64,000 nt of DNA from contig JANWVO010000002.1 of the NCBI GenBank assembly GCA_025056865.1, forward strand, positions 1 through 64,000, given 5' to 3'. Below the pieces are notes generated by a model. It had not been told where the DNA came from. It made no database searches and saw only the letters and a program-made list of their open reading frames with translations. The DNA is from Bryobacteraceae bacterium (GTDB lineage: Bacteria; Acidobacteriota; Terriglobia; Bryobacterales; Bryobacteraceae). A program made the position numbers and the translations under genes. Of this stretch, positions 9,805 through 18,640 are shown in pieces (positions within the stretch are counted from its first letter, which is position 1; every line of letters starts with the position of its first letter).

Positions 9805-9832
9805 CGGGGCGGCGATCCTCCACGCCGCCCCG
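9805..9832. terminator. bidirectional hairpin between hoxH and the receptor gene
   Basis: A perfect 10-bp stem CGGGGCGGCG / CGCCGCCCCG encloses an 8-base loop, with extra pairing of flanking CCTGG and CCAGG. It is placed between two converging stop codons, 31 bases past hoxH and 27 before the receptor stop. There is no T-tract. It is probably a transcription end for both genes. Confidence 0.55.
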
Positions 9833-9858
9833 CCAGGCAGGCCCGCCCGCGCGCGGAT

Positions 9859-12800
9859 TCAGAAGTCAGCCCGGATGCCGAACTGGATCTGCCGCCTGTC
9901 GTCGCTCACGCCGGAGATCTGGCCGAACAGCGGGCTGGCCGGGTTCGTGTTGATCCCGGTGAAGCGGTGCCGGTTGAACAGGTTGAGGAACTCCGCGCGG
10001 AACTGCACGCGCGTGCCCTCCTTCGGCACCCAGTTCTTCTGGAGGCTGGTGTCTTCGCTGTAGAAGGCGAAGCCGCGAAGCTGGTCCACCAGCCGCGAGG
10101 CGTTGCCGCGCGCGTAGCGGTTGATCTTCACCGGATCGACCACCATCGAGGTGTTGATGTAGGTCTTCTCCGGCCGCGGCGTGCTGATGTCGGTCATGTC
10201 GAACTTCTTGGGATCGAAGTTCGCGTTATAGAGCGGCTGCCCGTTGGTGATCAGGAACGGGCGGTTGGTGGCGAAGTTCGAGTTCGGCGTACCCGTCGCC
10301 CCGAAGCCCATCGGCATGCCCGAAGAGTAGTTGCCGATGTACTGGAGCGTCCAGCCTCCGGCGAGGAAGTCCAGCCACATCGGAATGCCCTTGCCGCGCG
10401 CCCGGTTGCGGCCGAACGGCAGGTCATACGAGGCGCCGATCTTCACCACATGGCGCTGGTCGTACTCCATCACGCTCTTCTCGAGCCGCAGGTTGTAATA
10501 GTCGAGCGGCCGGCCCGAGTTCTGGCCCCAGGTGTCGCCGAAAGTGGAGCTCACGTTGCCCATCGTCTTCGACAGCGTGTAGTTCGACGTGAACTGGAGC
10601 CCGTGCGAGTAGCGCTTGTTCCACTGGATCTGCAACGCCTGATAGTTGGAGAAGCCCAGCGGAACGTTCCAGCTATACAGCGCGCTCCAGTAGATCACCG
10701 TCGGGTAGGGCGACAGCGTCTGCCACACCGGGATCCACTCGCCATCGTTTCCGTACGGGTAGCGCGCGCCCATGGCCTTGGCGGCTGCGGGGATGGAGGC
10801 GTCATTGTTGACCCAGCTTCCGAGCGTGTCGCCCAGGCTGAGCACCGAATACGGGAGCTGGAACGGGCGCCGGATCTCGTTGGCCAGCAGGCCCACGCTC
10901 TGCGTGCCCACGTAGCCGACGTCGATGACCATCTGGCCAGGCAGCTCGCGCTGGATGTTGAAGTTCCACTGCATGGTGTAGCCGACGCGGCCGCCATTGG
11001 GATCCCAGCTCACCGGGCCCCAGATGTACTTGGCCAGCGACGGGTCCATCTCCGCCTTGCGGATGACGCCGTTGTAGCCGTCGTCCCAGTTGAAGGCGGG
11101 CAGGTTGGGCGCCGGCCGCTGGATCTGGTTGGTCATCGTGAATCCGGCCTTGTTGCCCCACGGCACGCCGGACCAGCCGTTCGGGATGCGCGGCGAATAG
11201 AAGATGCCGAACCCGGAGCGGATGGTCATCTTCGTCGCTTCCGGAAGCTGGTAGGCGAAGCCGACGCGCGGCCCCCACGTGGTCCGCAGGTTGTTCTCGT
11301 AGAACATCCGCCGGCCGATGCGGCCCGGGCCAAAGCCGGCGAATTCCACCGCGCCCTTGATGCCGTAATTCGGATCGGTCAGGTCGAGGTTGAAGTTGTG
11401 CAGCCGGTCGTATTTCTCCGTGCCCTGCGGCTGGAAGTCCCAACGCAGCCCGAGGTTGACGGTCAGCTTCCGCGTCACCTTCCAGTCGTCCTGGACAAAC
11501 CAGCTATACATCGGGAACTGGCTGCCCACTGGCACGTCGATGTTCACGCTCGCGCTGGTCACCTGGCCGAGCAGCATCGAGGCGAAGCCGTGGCCTGTCT
11601 GGTTGAAGCCCGGCAGGCCCGTGACGTCGGCCGAGAAGTTGAATTGCCCCGGGCCGGCGTTGTTGCGCCAGTTCAGGCCATTCCAGCGGTAGTCAAAGCC
11701 GAACTTCAGCGCGTGCTTGCCGCGCAGCCAGCTCAGCGTGTTGACAAACTGGTAGGCCGTGCCCGCGCCCATGTCGTTGGCCTGGTAGCCAAGCGTGGGA
11801 AAGCTGACGCGGTCGCCCGACAGGCCGGTGATCTCCGGATAGTTCATGTCCTGGCGGATCCCCTTGATGCCGAGGATCCGCGCCCCGGGCTCTTTCACGT
11901 GCTTCGATGTCGACGGGTTGATCTGGCGGTTGTAGGCCACCAGCATGTGGTTCAGGATCGTGGGCGTGATCGTCCAGTCATGCGCCAGGCGCACATAGTG
12001 CGAGGCCACCCACTGGAGCCGCGCGCGGCTCAGCGGGCCGCCGTTAGGGTCGTTGAAGTCCCACACGCCGCCCTGGTCCAGCAGCGTGCGCGGACGGTCG
12101 ACGAAGACGAACGAGCCCGTCAGCCGCTGGTTGGAGCTGATCTGGAAGTCGCTCTTGGTGGAGAACTGCGTCTGCTCGAAGCCCGCCTGGTTCGACACCG
12201 GGAAGAAGCTGTTGTTGAGCAGCGTCGGCAGCGCCGGCTTGTAATGCTTGAGCATGATGTCGCGGAGGTTCATCGACACCTTCGAGAAGCGCGATGCCGG
12301 GATCCGGTTGCCGGGGAACAGGTCGCGCACCACCTGCCCGCCCACCAGGCGGTAGCTGGCCGGGTCGTAAATGCCGCCCCGCGGCACGTCGCGTCCCAGC
12401 GCGTCCTTGCCAAGGATCTCGCCGGTCAGGTAGTTGCTGAAGTCGCCGTTCCACCACGCCTCGGTCGGAACAGTCACCGTCGGCGAGCCGCCGCCGGCGA
12501 ACTGCTCCTTGTATTTCTCATAGGCGGCATAGAAAAACCACTTGTCCCTGCCGTTGATGACCTTCGGGATCCACACCGGGCCGCCGAGCGAAGCCGCCCA
12601 GTTGTGCCGCCGGTCGAAACGGCGCGGCCGATCGTAAAAGTTGTTGGCGAACGTGTTGGCGTCGAAGCTCTCGTTGTGGAGCTGGAACATCCCGCTGCCG
12701 TGGAACTGGTTCGTGCCCGACTTCATGACGAAGTTGAACACGCCGCCCGCCGTGCGCGTGAACTCGGCGCTCATGCCGCTGGTCTGGATCTTGAACTCCT

Positions 12801-13428
12801 CCAGCGCCTCCATCGACGGGCTCGACTCGCCCATGTGGCCGCTGATGTAAATCGTCGCCGACGCGCCGTCCAGCACCACCTCTTTGGAAAACGACGGCGC
12901 GCCATTGATGTGGCTGGTCCAGTTGTTGCCGCTGACGCCCGGCGTGAGCCGGAAGGCGAAGTTCTCCGCATAGCGGCCGCCGCTGAAGCCCAGCGGCAGG
13001 TCGATCACCTGCCGCGTGCCCAGCACCTGGCCCACTTCCGGCGTCTCTGTCTGGAGCAGGGGCACCTCGGCGGTGACCGTCAGCGATTCGCTGGTGGCGC
13101 CGACTTCCAGCCGCGCATCCACGCGGATCACGTCCTGGATGCTCAGCCGGATGCCATCGCGGACGAGCTTCCTGAAACCTGGCGCCTCGAACTCCACGCG
13201 GTACTCGCCAATCGGCAGGTTCGGAGCGCGGAACTGCCCCTGTTCATTCGTCCGCACCTCCACCGTGAGGTTCGTCGTCGTCTGCACGATGGTGACCTTG
13301 ACCTGTGGAACCACGGCACCCGTGGGATCTGTCACGGTGCCGACCAAAGTGGCGCGGTCCTGCTGCGCCCATGCGAGGGCCGGCAGCAACACCGCCGCCC
13401 ACAACAGGCTTCGCCTTGGATCGCTCAT
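9859..13428 (-). CDS. Oar-like TonB-dependent outer-membrane receptor
   Basis: 1189 residues. Starts with a signal peptide (MSDPRRSLLWAAVLLPALAWAQ). A carboxypeptidase-regulatory-like Ig domain follows at about residues 25-110 (LVGTVTDPTGAVVPQVKVT ... PIGEYRVEFEAPGF). Then come a plug region (VVLDGASATIYISGHMGE, SPSMEALEEFKIQTSG) and a long beta-barrel with aromatic-rich strands, ending in the aromatic terminus GIRADF. This is the large Oar/CarboxypepD_reg receptor type that is multiplied in acidobacterial genomes, where it is thought to import oligosaccharides or peptides. The substrate cannot be read from sequence. The start at 13428 is chosen because AAGAGG lies 7-8 bases upstream and the signal peptide begins there. 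It is divergent from the VWFA gene. Confidence 0.88.
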   Translation of the reverse strand: MSDPRRSLLWAAVLLPALAWAQQDRATLVGTVTDPTGAVVPQVKVTIVQTTTNLTVEVRTNEQGQFRAPNLPIGEYRVEFEAPGFRKLVRDGIRLSIQDVIRVDARLEVGATSESLTVTAEVPLLQTETPEVGQVLGTRQVIDLPLGFSGGRYAENFAFRLTPGVSGNNWTSHINGAPSFSKEVVLDGASATIYISGHMGESSPSMEALEEFKIQTSGMSAEFTRTAGGVFNFVMKSGTNQFHGSGMFQLHNESFDANTFANNFYDRPRRFDRRHNWAASLGGPVWIPKVINGRDKWFFYAAYEKYKEQFAGGGSPTVTVPTEAWWNGDFSNYLTGEILGKDALGRDVPRGGIYDPASYRLVGGQVVRDLFPGNRIPASRFSKVSMNLRDIMLKHYKPALPTLLNNSFFPVSNQAGFEQTQFSTKSDFQISSNQRLTGSFVFVDRPRTLLDQGGVWDFNDPNGGPLSRARLQWVASHYVRLAHDWTITPTILNHMLVAYNRQINPSTSKHVKEPGARILGIKGIRQDMNYPEITGLSGDRVSFPTLGYQANDMGAGTAYQFVNTLSWLRGKHALKFGFDYRWNGLNWRNNAGPGQFNFSADVTGLPGFNQTGHGFASMLLGQVTSASVNIDVPVGSQFPMYSWFVQDDWKVTRKLTVNLGLRWDFQPQGTEKYDRLHNFNLDLTDPNYGIKGAVEFAGFGPGRIGRRMFYENNLRTTWGPRVGFAYQLPEATKMTIRSGFGIFYSPRIPNGWSGVPWGNKAGFTMTNQIQRPAPNLPAFNWDDGYNGVIRKAEMDPSLAKYIWGPVSWDPNGGRVGYTMQWNFNIQRELPGQMVIDVGYVGTQSVGLLANEIRRPFQLPYSVLSLGDTLGSWVNNDASIPAAAKAMGARYPYGNDGEWIPVWQTLSPYPTVIYWSALYSWNVPLGFSNYQALQIQWNKRYSHGLQFTSNYTLSKTMGNVSSTFGDTWGQNSGRPLDYYNLRLEKSVMEYDQRHVVKIGASYDLPFGRNRARGKGIPMWLDFLAGGWTLQYIGNYSSGMPMGFGATGTPNSNFATNRPFLITNGQPLYNANFDPKKFDMTDISTPRPEKTYINTSMVVDPVKINRYARGNASRLVDQLRGFAFYSEDTSLQKNWVPKEGTRVQFRAEFLNLFNRHRFTGINTNPASPLFGQISGVSDDRRQIQFGIRADF

Positions 13429-13873
13429 GGTGCAACCTCTTTTTCTGTTTGCCTGGCAGGTTTTCAACAACTCCCACTGCAAGTCCCGCCGGCCCCTGCT
13501 CGGGAGCCGGCCCCTGGCGGCTGAGGAGACACGATCAGCCGCAATCGCTTTCAGAATGTGCTCAGGCTCGCGCCGTGTCAAGGGGAAAACGGTCTCAAGT
13601 TCCTTATGCCTCTTTCATCTCCGCGCCGGTCAACGCGGGCGGGCAGGCACCGGGCATCCGCAGCTCGGCAGGTGGGCACAGGAGGGGCGCCCGGCTGCCC
13701 TTGCAGGCGCTTGCATTGGCGCGTTTGCGCGCCCGAATCCGTCTCCCGAAAAGGCTCCCGTGAAACTTGCAGAGAACATGAATGAAAGGAACTTCCTGCC
13801 TTCGCCCGCAGGCAGCGTCGGCGGCGGAAACCGCGCTGCGGCGGAAACCGTATAATCAAGGCAGGGAATCCCG
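13429..13873. other. 445-bp intergenic region between divergent genes
   Basis: Holds the upstream regions of the receptor (minus) and the VWFA protein (plus). The receptor's ribosome binding site AAGAGG is at its left edge. I looked for a cobalamin riboswitch B12 box, common ahead of TonB receptors, and did not find one. Open frames through it have no recognisable product. No convincing promoter hexamers were found by eye. Confidence 0.5.
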
Positions 13874-14929
13874 ATGAGGCGACGCGATCTGCTGGCACTC
13901 GCCGCCTGCGGCGCGGCCGTGCGGCTGGCTCCAGTCCTGTCTGCGCAACAGGGCGCCCAGCCGCCGAAGCCTGTGCTGCGCCCCGAGGAGGCGTTCCGGT
14001 CCTCGGTCACCGAGGTCGTTGTCCCCGTCACCGTCACCGATGACAAGGGGCGCTTCGTTTCCAACCTCGAGGAGAAGGATTTCCTGCTGCTCGACGAAGG
14101 GGTAGTGCAGAAGATCACCTACTTCACGCGCGAGCGCAACCAGCCGGTCGTCATCGGCTACCTGATCGACCTGTCCAACCGCACGCGCCTGCACTGGGAC
14201 AAGTTCCAGGAGGCGATCATCGAGCTGGTCGACGCCACGATGGAGCCCGATGGCAAGGCTGACAAGCGCTTCTCCGGCTACCTGATCGGCTACTCCACCG
14301 AAGCCGAGCTCCTGGTCAACACCACCAGCGACCCGGAGAAGATCATCGAGCGCATCCGCAAGCTCAAGCCTGGCGGCAGCTCGGCGCTGTTCGACGCCGT
14401 CTACATGGCCTGCACCAGCCGGACGCTCGTGCAGGGCGAGCCGATCGAGCCGCGGCGCGTCATCGTCATCGTCGGCGACGGCACCGACACGAGCAGCTCC
14501 AAGACTCTCGAGGAAGTGGTCGAAATCGCACAGCGCAACCTTGTGACGATTTACGGGGTCTCCACCGTGGCCTTCGGCTTCCACAGCCAGGGCGACGCCA
14601 ACCTGCGCCGCCTGTGCGAAGCCACCGGAGGCCGCGTGGTCTATCCGCTGGAAAACGTCTATTCCGACGTCAGCGGCTATCTGTCGACGCCCTCCGACGA
14701 GGGCAACTACGCGCTGAAGGTGGGCACCGGAGGCTACGCGGCGGCCATCATGCGCGGCATCGTCAACGCCATCGCCGCCACCGCCGGCGAGATCACCACG
14801 CAGTACATCCTCCGCTACGTGCCGTCCGACCTCGACGTCCGCAAGCCGTTCCGCCGGATCGAGGTGCGCGTCAACCTGCCGAACGTGAAGGTCCGCGCCC
14901 GCGAGGGCTACTATGCGTTCAACCCGTGA
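13874..14929 (+). CDS. exported VWFA-related protein of acidobacterial type
   Basis: 351 residues. The N-terminus MRRRDLLALAACGAAVRLAPVLSAQQ looks like a Tat or Sec signal. Mature part: a beta segment (VTEVVVPVTVTDDKGRFVSNLEEKDF) typical of the acidobacterial VWFA-related family, then a von Willebrand A fold. The MIDAS motif, normally DxSxS, reads DLSNR here, although the later GSSALFDAV and VGDGTDTSS elements are kept, so metal binding may be altered. The function of the family is unknown. It probably acts at the cell surface in protein-protein contacts. The S24 gene follows 28 bases later on the same strand. Confidence 0.8.
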   Translation: MRRRDLLALAACGAAVRLAPVLSAQQGAQPPKPVLRPEEAFRSSVTEVVVPVTVTDDKGRFVSNLEEKDFLLLDEGVVQKITYFTRERNQPVVIGYLIDLSNRTRLHWDKFQEAIIELVDATMEPDGKADKRFSGYLIGYSTEAELLVNTTSDPEKIIERIRKLKPGGSSALFDAVYMACTSRTLVQGEPIEPRRVIVIVGDGTDTSSSKTLEEVVEIAQRNLVTIYGVSTVAFGFHSQGDANLRRLCEATGGRVVYPLENVYSDVSGYLSTPSDEGNYALKVGTGGYAAAIMRGIVNAIAATAGEITTQYILRYVPSDLDVRKPFRRIEVRVNLPNVKVRAREGYYAFNP

Positions 14930-14957
14930 CCCCCACGGCCGATAAGACGAGCAGCCG

Positions 14958-15770
14958 ATGGCCGCAGTCCTCACCCGCACGGTCGAATACAGGGTCCTCG
15001 AGGCCCTCGGCGAAAACTGCGGCGTGATCGTCGCCGACCCGGAAACGGGCGAGTGCGCCTTCCGCTTCCGCACGGACTTCGACGAATGGGCGGGCGAGGA
15101 GGCCGGCGTGCTGTCGGAGCTGATCGGCCAGCTTCCGGCGCTCCAGCAGGAGATGGGCACGCGCGCATTCCTGCAATGGATGGACGAAACGCTGTCGAAC
15201 ACGCTGCGCGTCTCCGCGCCGGCGCAGGCCATCGCCATCGATCTCGAAAGAACGGCGCAGGCGCTCTACCGCCGCCATGTGCGCACGCACGTCCGGCCGT
15301 ATGAGACGCACCTGCCGCTGATCCCCATCGAGCTGGCCGCCGGCGGCTTCGGCCGCGACAAGGCCCGCGGGGCGGAGGAATGGGTCGAGGCCCGCGTGCC
15401 CGGCCGCCGCCGCCTCAGCGACGATCTCTTCCTCGTCCGCGTCCAGGGCCGCTCGATGGAGCCCGACATCCCCGACGGATCGATCTGCGTCTTCCGTTCC
15501 TATTACGGCGGCAGCCGCCGCAACGGCATCTACATCGTCCAGCGGATCGCCACCCTCGACGAAGGCGGCGAGTTCACGCTCAAGCGCTACTCGAGCGGCA
15601 AGGAGATCCGCGGCGACCAGTGGCGCCACACGCGCATCACCATGCGGCCGGAAAACCCCGAATACGAAGACTGGGACCTGCGCGAGGACGAGCGCTACGT
15701 CACCATCGCCGAATTCGTCTGCGTCCTCGAAGACCCCGTGCCCGGCGAACCGGCCCGCTCCGGCGGCTGA
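14958..15770 (+). CDS. S24-family (LexA/UmuD-like) peptidase domain protein with unknown N-terminal domain
   Basis: 270 residues. The C-terminal half has the S24 signature VQGRSMEPDIPDGS, with catalytic Ser166, and a downstream Lys209 in FTLKRYSSG. This is the Ser-Lys dyad of LexA, UmuD and phage CI-type repressors. The N-terminal about 130 residues (EYRVLEALGENCGVIVADPETGECAFRF ... MDETLSNTLRV) show no helix-turn-helix that I recognise and are acidic. It is therefore not an ordinary LexA repressor. No Ala/Cys-Gly self-cleavage bond is obvious. It may be a stress-linked protease or a degenerate regulator. It sits between the VWFA gene (28 bp before) and the isomerase-like gene (14 bp after), suggesting co-transcription. 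Confidence 0.7.
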   Translation: MAAVLTRTVEYRVLEALGENCGVIVADPETGECAFRFRTDFDEWAGEEAGVLSELIGQLPALQQEMGTRAFLQWMDETLSNTLRVSAPAQAIAIDLERTAQALYRRHVRTHVRPYETHLPLIPIELAAGGFGRDKARGAEEWVEARVPGRRRLSDDLFLVRVQGRSMEPDIPDGSICVFRSYYGGSRRNGIYIVQRIATLDEGGEFTLKRYSSGKEIRGDQWRHTRITMRPENPEYEDWDLREDERYVTIAEFVCVLEDPVPGEPARSGG

Positions 15771-15784
15771 TATATCATCGGAGC

Positions 15785-16627
15785 ATGAAGTCCGACTCCA
15801 GCCGCAGAGCCTTCCTGCAATCGATCCCCGCGGCCGCCGCGGCCGCATCTGCCTCCGGCGCCGCCGCGCAGCCCGCCGCGCCGGCAGCGCCCATCCGCCT
15901 CGGCATTGCCAGTTTCTCATTCCGCGAGTTCAGCCGCCGCCTCTGCATCAAGTACACCAGGGAGCTTGGCATCTCGCTGCTCACAGTGAAGGAGTTCCAT
16001 GCGCTTTACCGCTCCACGCCCGAGGAGCTCGACCGCGCCCGCCGCGACTTCGAATCGGCCGGCATCACGCTCACCTGCGGCGGCACCGTGTACATGCAGA
16101 AGGAAGATCCCGACGACGTCCGCTTCTACTTCGAGTACGCGAAACGGCTCGGCCTGCCGATGATGAACATCGGTCCGACGGCGAAGACGCTGCCCATCAT
16201 CGAGCGCTTCGTGAAGGAATACAACATCAGGGTGGCCGTCCACAACCACGGCCCCGAGGACAAGCACTTCCCCGCCCCATCGGATGCGCTGAAGATCATC
16301 CGTGACATGGATCCTCGCGTCGGCGTCTGCGTCGACGTCGGCCACACGACGCGCACCGGCAGGGATGTCCTTGAGGAGATCGAGAAATCCGGCCCGCGCC
16401 TGCTCGACCTCCATATCAAGGACCTGAAGGACCTCAAGGTGGCCGCCAGCCAGTGCGACGTCGGCGACGGCCGCATGCCGATCCCGCAGATCTTCCGGCT
16501 GCTGATGAAGATGAACTACGCCGGCGTCGTGCACCTCGAATACGAGATCAACGCCGACAATCCCGTGCCCGGCATGCACCGCAGCTTCGCCTACATGCGC
16601 GGCGTGCTGGCCGGCCTCCAGAGCTGA
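15785..16627 (+). CDS. Tat-exported sugar phosphate isomerase/epimerase-like protein (TIM barrel)
   Basis: 280 residues. The N-terminus has a Tat motif SRRAFLQSIPAAAAAASASGAAAQ. The rest is an AP-endonuclease-2/xylose-isomerase-like TIM barrel: RLGIASFSFREFS, VAVHNHGPEDKHFP, VGVCVDVGHTTRTGRD, LLDLHIKDLKDLK and HLEYEI, which supply the His/Glu/Asp metal ligands of this fold. Family members act on sugars such as keto-inositols or hydroxypyruvate. Export to the periplasm is common for acidobacterial and planctomycete paralogs linked to Gfo/Idh oxidoreductases. The exact substrate is unknown. Confidence 0.78.
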   Translation: MKSDSSRRAFLQSIPAAAAAASASGAAAQPAAPAAPIRLGIASFSFREFSRRLCIKYTRELGISLLTVKEFHALYRSTPEELDRARRDFESAGITLTCGGTVYMQKEDPDDVRFYFEYAKRLGLPMMNIGPTAKTLPIIERFVKEYNIRVAVHNHGPEDKHFPAPSDALKIIRDMDPRVGVCVDVGHTTRTGRDVLEEIEKSGPRLLDLHIKDLKDLKVAASQCDVGDGRMPIPQIFRLLMKMNYAGVVHLEYEINADNPVPGMHRSFAYMRGVLAGLQS

Positions 16628-16763
16628 GCCCCGGAGCTTCGACGCCGAGGAACCTGCCCCTGCGTCCAGGCGGCTTCATTGCGATCTTTCCCCGAGCCTG
16701 TCCCGCGGCATGGATTCCTCTGCAAGGGCGCGATGCGGCCGATGAGAAGGAGGGACTATCGCA

Positions 16764-17072
16764 ATGAAGTACCTCTCCACTCGAATCCGCTCTAGACGGC
16801 TGTCTGCGCAACAGGACGAACTCGATTTCTGTGTTGAAGAAGCTGCCTTTCCGGGAATGTTCCAGATCCTGGCCGTGCAGGAAGGCGTGGGCGTCCTTCT
16901 CCGCTGCCAGCACACCGGCCGGAAGTTCCTGTTCAAGAGTGCGAAGGCAGCACGGCAACTGAAGCCAGGGGACGATCTGGTGAAGTTGCCCAACAATGCA
17001 AACGTCCTCATTCAGTTCTCTCCGGAGGGTTTGCGGGTCTTCCCCATCGAAGAGCTGATCGTAATCGGGTAG
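16764..17072 (+). CDS. small protein of unknown function (102 aa)
   Basis: A good ribosome binding site (AGGAGGGA about 10 bases upstream of the ATG) and sensible codon use support a real gene. The protein begins MKYLSTRIRSRRLSAQQ and contains GVGVLLRCQHTGRKFLFKSA, LKPGDDLVKLPNN and RVFPIEELIVIG. It looks like a small beta-rich domain without signal peptide or membrane segment. I do not recognise a family. It stands alone between the isomerase-like gene and the convergent Memo-AMMECR1 gene. Confidence 0.6.
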   Translation: MKYLSTRIRSRRLSAQQDELDFCVEEAAFPGMFQILAVQEGVGVLLRCQHTGRKFLFKSAKAARQLKPGDDLVKLPNNANVLIQFSPEGLRVFPIEELIVIG

Positions 17073-17218
17073 CTGGCCCTTTCCGGAGAGGAGAGTCTTC
17101 ACGCTTCCGTCGCGAGAGCGAACCGGGCGGCTCGCCCCGGCGCGTCATCGTAGAGCGGCGCTCCGCTTCGCCCTCCGGTCCGCCCGAAAGGCTGGGGAGA
17201 ACCGCCGTAAGGGAGACT

Positions 17219-18631
17219 TCATGAGGCCGGCGCGCGGTGGAAGACCTGCGCACGGAACACCCACAGCTTCGCCTCCGGATTCCGCCACGCGCCTGCCGGA
17301 AGGCCCGCCTTGTGCGCCAGCGCATCCAGAAACCACTCTGCGCTGACTCTGCGCTCGCGGCCCACCTGCGGCAGCAGCAGCCCGCGGCGGCCCCAGCATT
17401 CGATGTAGGCGCCATGCTCGCCCAGCCGGAAGCGGCGCGGATCGGGCAGCCGCCGGAACGGCGTCAGGATGGAAATCTCGATGTCGAGATCCGCCGGCGC
17501 GGTCGCGCGCGTCGGAAACCGCGGGTCGTGCAGCGCGCTCAGCGCCAGCTCGGGCACGGCGGCGCGGTAGGTCTCCTCGCTGCCCAGCCGCCCGATGCAG
17601 CCGAACAGCTCGCCCTTCTGGTGCAGGCTCACGAAGACGCCTCCCCGGCGGTCCAGCTCTTCCAGCTCCGCATCGCTTTCCACCGGGCGCTCGATGCCCC
17701 TCTCGCGCAACTGCGCCAGCGTCGCTGCCGCACTGTCGAGCAGCGCCTGCTGCGCCGCTTCGCCGAGATGGAACGAGCTTTCGCGGAAATAGCCGAGCGC
17801 CGCATAGCCCACCGAGAGCGAGTAATCGCCATTCAGGTCGCCGCTGGTCATGTAGTCAAGCGTCGCCTGGAAGATCTCCTCCTCGCCCGGCAGGTGCGCG
17901 AGGATTTCCAGCAGCAGGCTCACCGGCGCCACGCCGCATGTGGTCGACCCGTTCCGGCGCAACTCGGCCAGGAAGAACGCGGGATCCAGGCTCGAGGCCG
18001 CGTCGATCACTTCGCGGTCCAGCTCGTGCAGGTTGGCCGCCGTCCCGCTGTCGAGCGGAAAGGGCGTGAAGCCGAAGCGGCGTCCGTAGTGGGTCAGGTC
18101 CGTGCTGGCCACCAGTACATCCCCCGGCCGCAGCGCCGCCGCGATCCTTTGGGCCGCCTCGCGGCGCACCCGCTCATGCGCCGAGCCCACGTAAAGCGGC
18201 GCCACCGGCACGCCCGGCAGGAGCCGGTCGAGGAAAGGAAGCTGGATCTCGAGCGAGTGATCGCACGCCGCCGTGGGCGGCAGCGCCGGGAAATCGAATC
18301 CTGTCAGATCCACCGGGACGCGCCCGAGCGGCGTGGCGTAGGCCCCGATGCGCGGCATGATCACTTCGGCCGGGCCGCCCGCGTGCAGGAACCCGAGCAT
18401 CACCACGCGCGACGGCCGGGCCGCCGCCACGTGCCGCCAGGAGGCTGCCGCCACCGCGCCGGAGTAGGCCAGGCCTGCGTGCGGAACCACAGCGGCCAGC
18501 GCTCCGGGCAGCAGCGCCCTGCCGGTTCTCTCCTCCGATGTTTCCAACAATTCGTCGAGCAGATGTTCCAGCTCGGCCGGCGCTGCCGGATACCACGAGC
18601 CGGCGTAAGGCGTCGCGAATGTGGCCGTCAT
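17219..18631 (-). CDS. AmmeMemoRadiSam system fusion: Memo (B) + AMMECR1 (A) domains
   Basis: 470 residues. Residues 1 to about 275 are a Memo domain related to class III extradiol dioxygenases. His51 (VVPHAGLAYSG), His83 (GFLHAGG) and a Cys in STTCGVAPVS correspond to the metal site of human MEMO1, and DHSLEIQLPF is also present. Residues from about 285 to 470 are an AMMECR1 domain (GVFVSLHQKGELFGCIGRLG, ALHDPRFPTR, DIEISILTPFRRL, GLLLPQV). In many genomes these are two separate genes beside a radical SAM gene. Here they are one polypeptide, directly downstream (9 bp, GGAGGAG ribosome binding site) of that radical SAM gene. The biochemical role of the system is not established. The conserved trio suggests a shared modification reaction in the cytoplasm. 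Confidence 0.85.
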   Translation of the reverse strand: MTATFATPYAGSWYPAAPAELEHLLDELLETSEERTGRALLPGALAAVVPHAGLAYSGAVAAASWRHVAAARPSRVVMLGFLHAGGPAEVIMPRIGAYATPLGRVPVDLTGFDFPALPPTAACDHSLEIQLPFLDRLLPGVPVAPLYVGSAHERVRREAAQRIAAALRPGDVLVASTDLTHYGRRFGFTPFPLDSGTAANLHELDREVIDAASSLDPAFFLAELRRNGSTTCGVAPVSLLLEILAHLPGEEEIFQATLDYMTSGDLNGDYSLSVGYAALGYFRESSFHLGEAAQQALLDSAAATLAQLRERGIERPVESDAELEELDRRGGVFVSLHQKGELFGCIGRLGSEETYRAAVPELALSALHDPRFPTRATAPADLDIEISILTPFRRLPDPRRFRLGEHGAYIECWGRRGLLLPQVGRERRVSAEWFLDALAHKAGLPAGAWRNPEAKLWVFRAQVFHRAPAS

Positions 18632-18640
18632 GGCTCCTCC

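Noticed and set aside
9967-13524. A long open plus-strand frame opposite the TonB receptor
   Set aside because: It is full of Arg, Val and His with no domain, and mirrors the codon pattern of the receptor gene. The receptor has clear domains and a signal peptide.
13429-13873. Cobalamin riboswitch ahead of the TonB receptor
   Set aside because: The B12-box core was sought on the receptor strand and not found.
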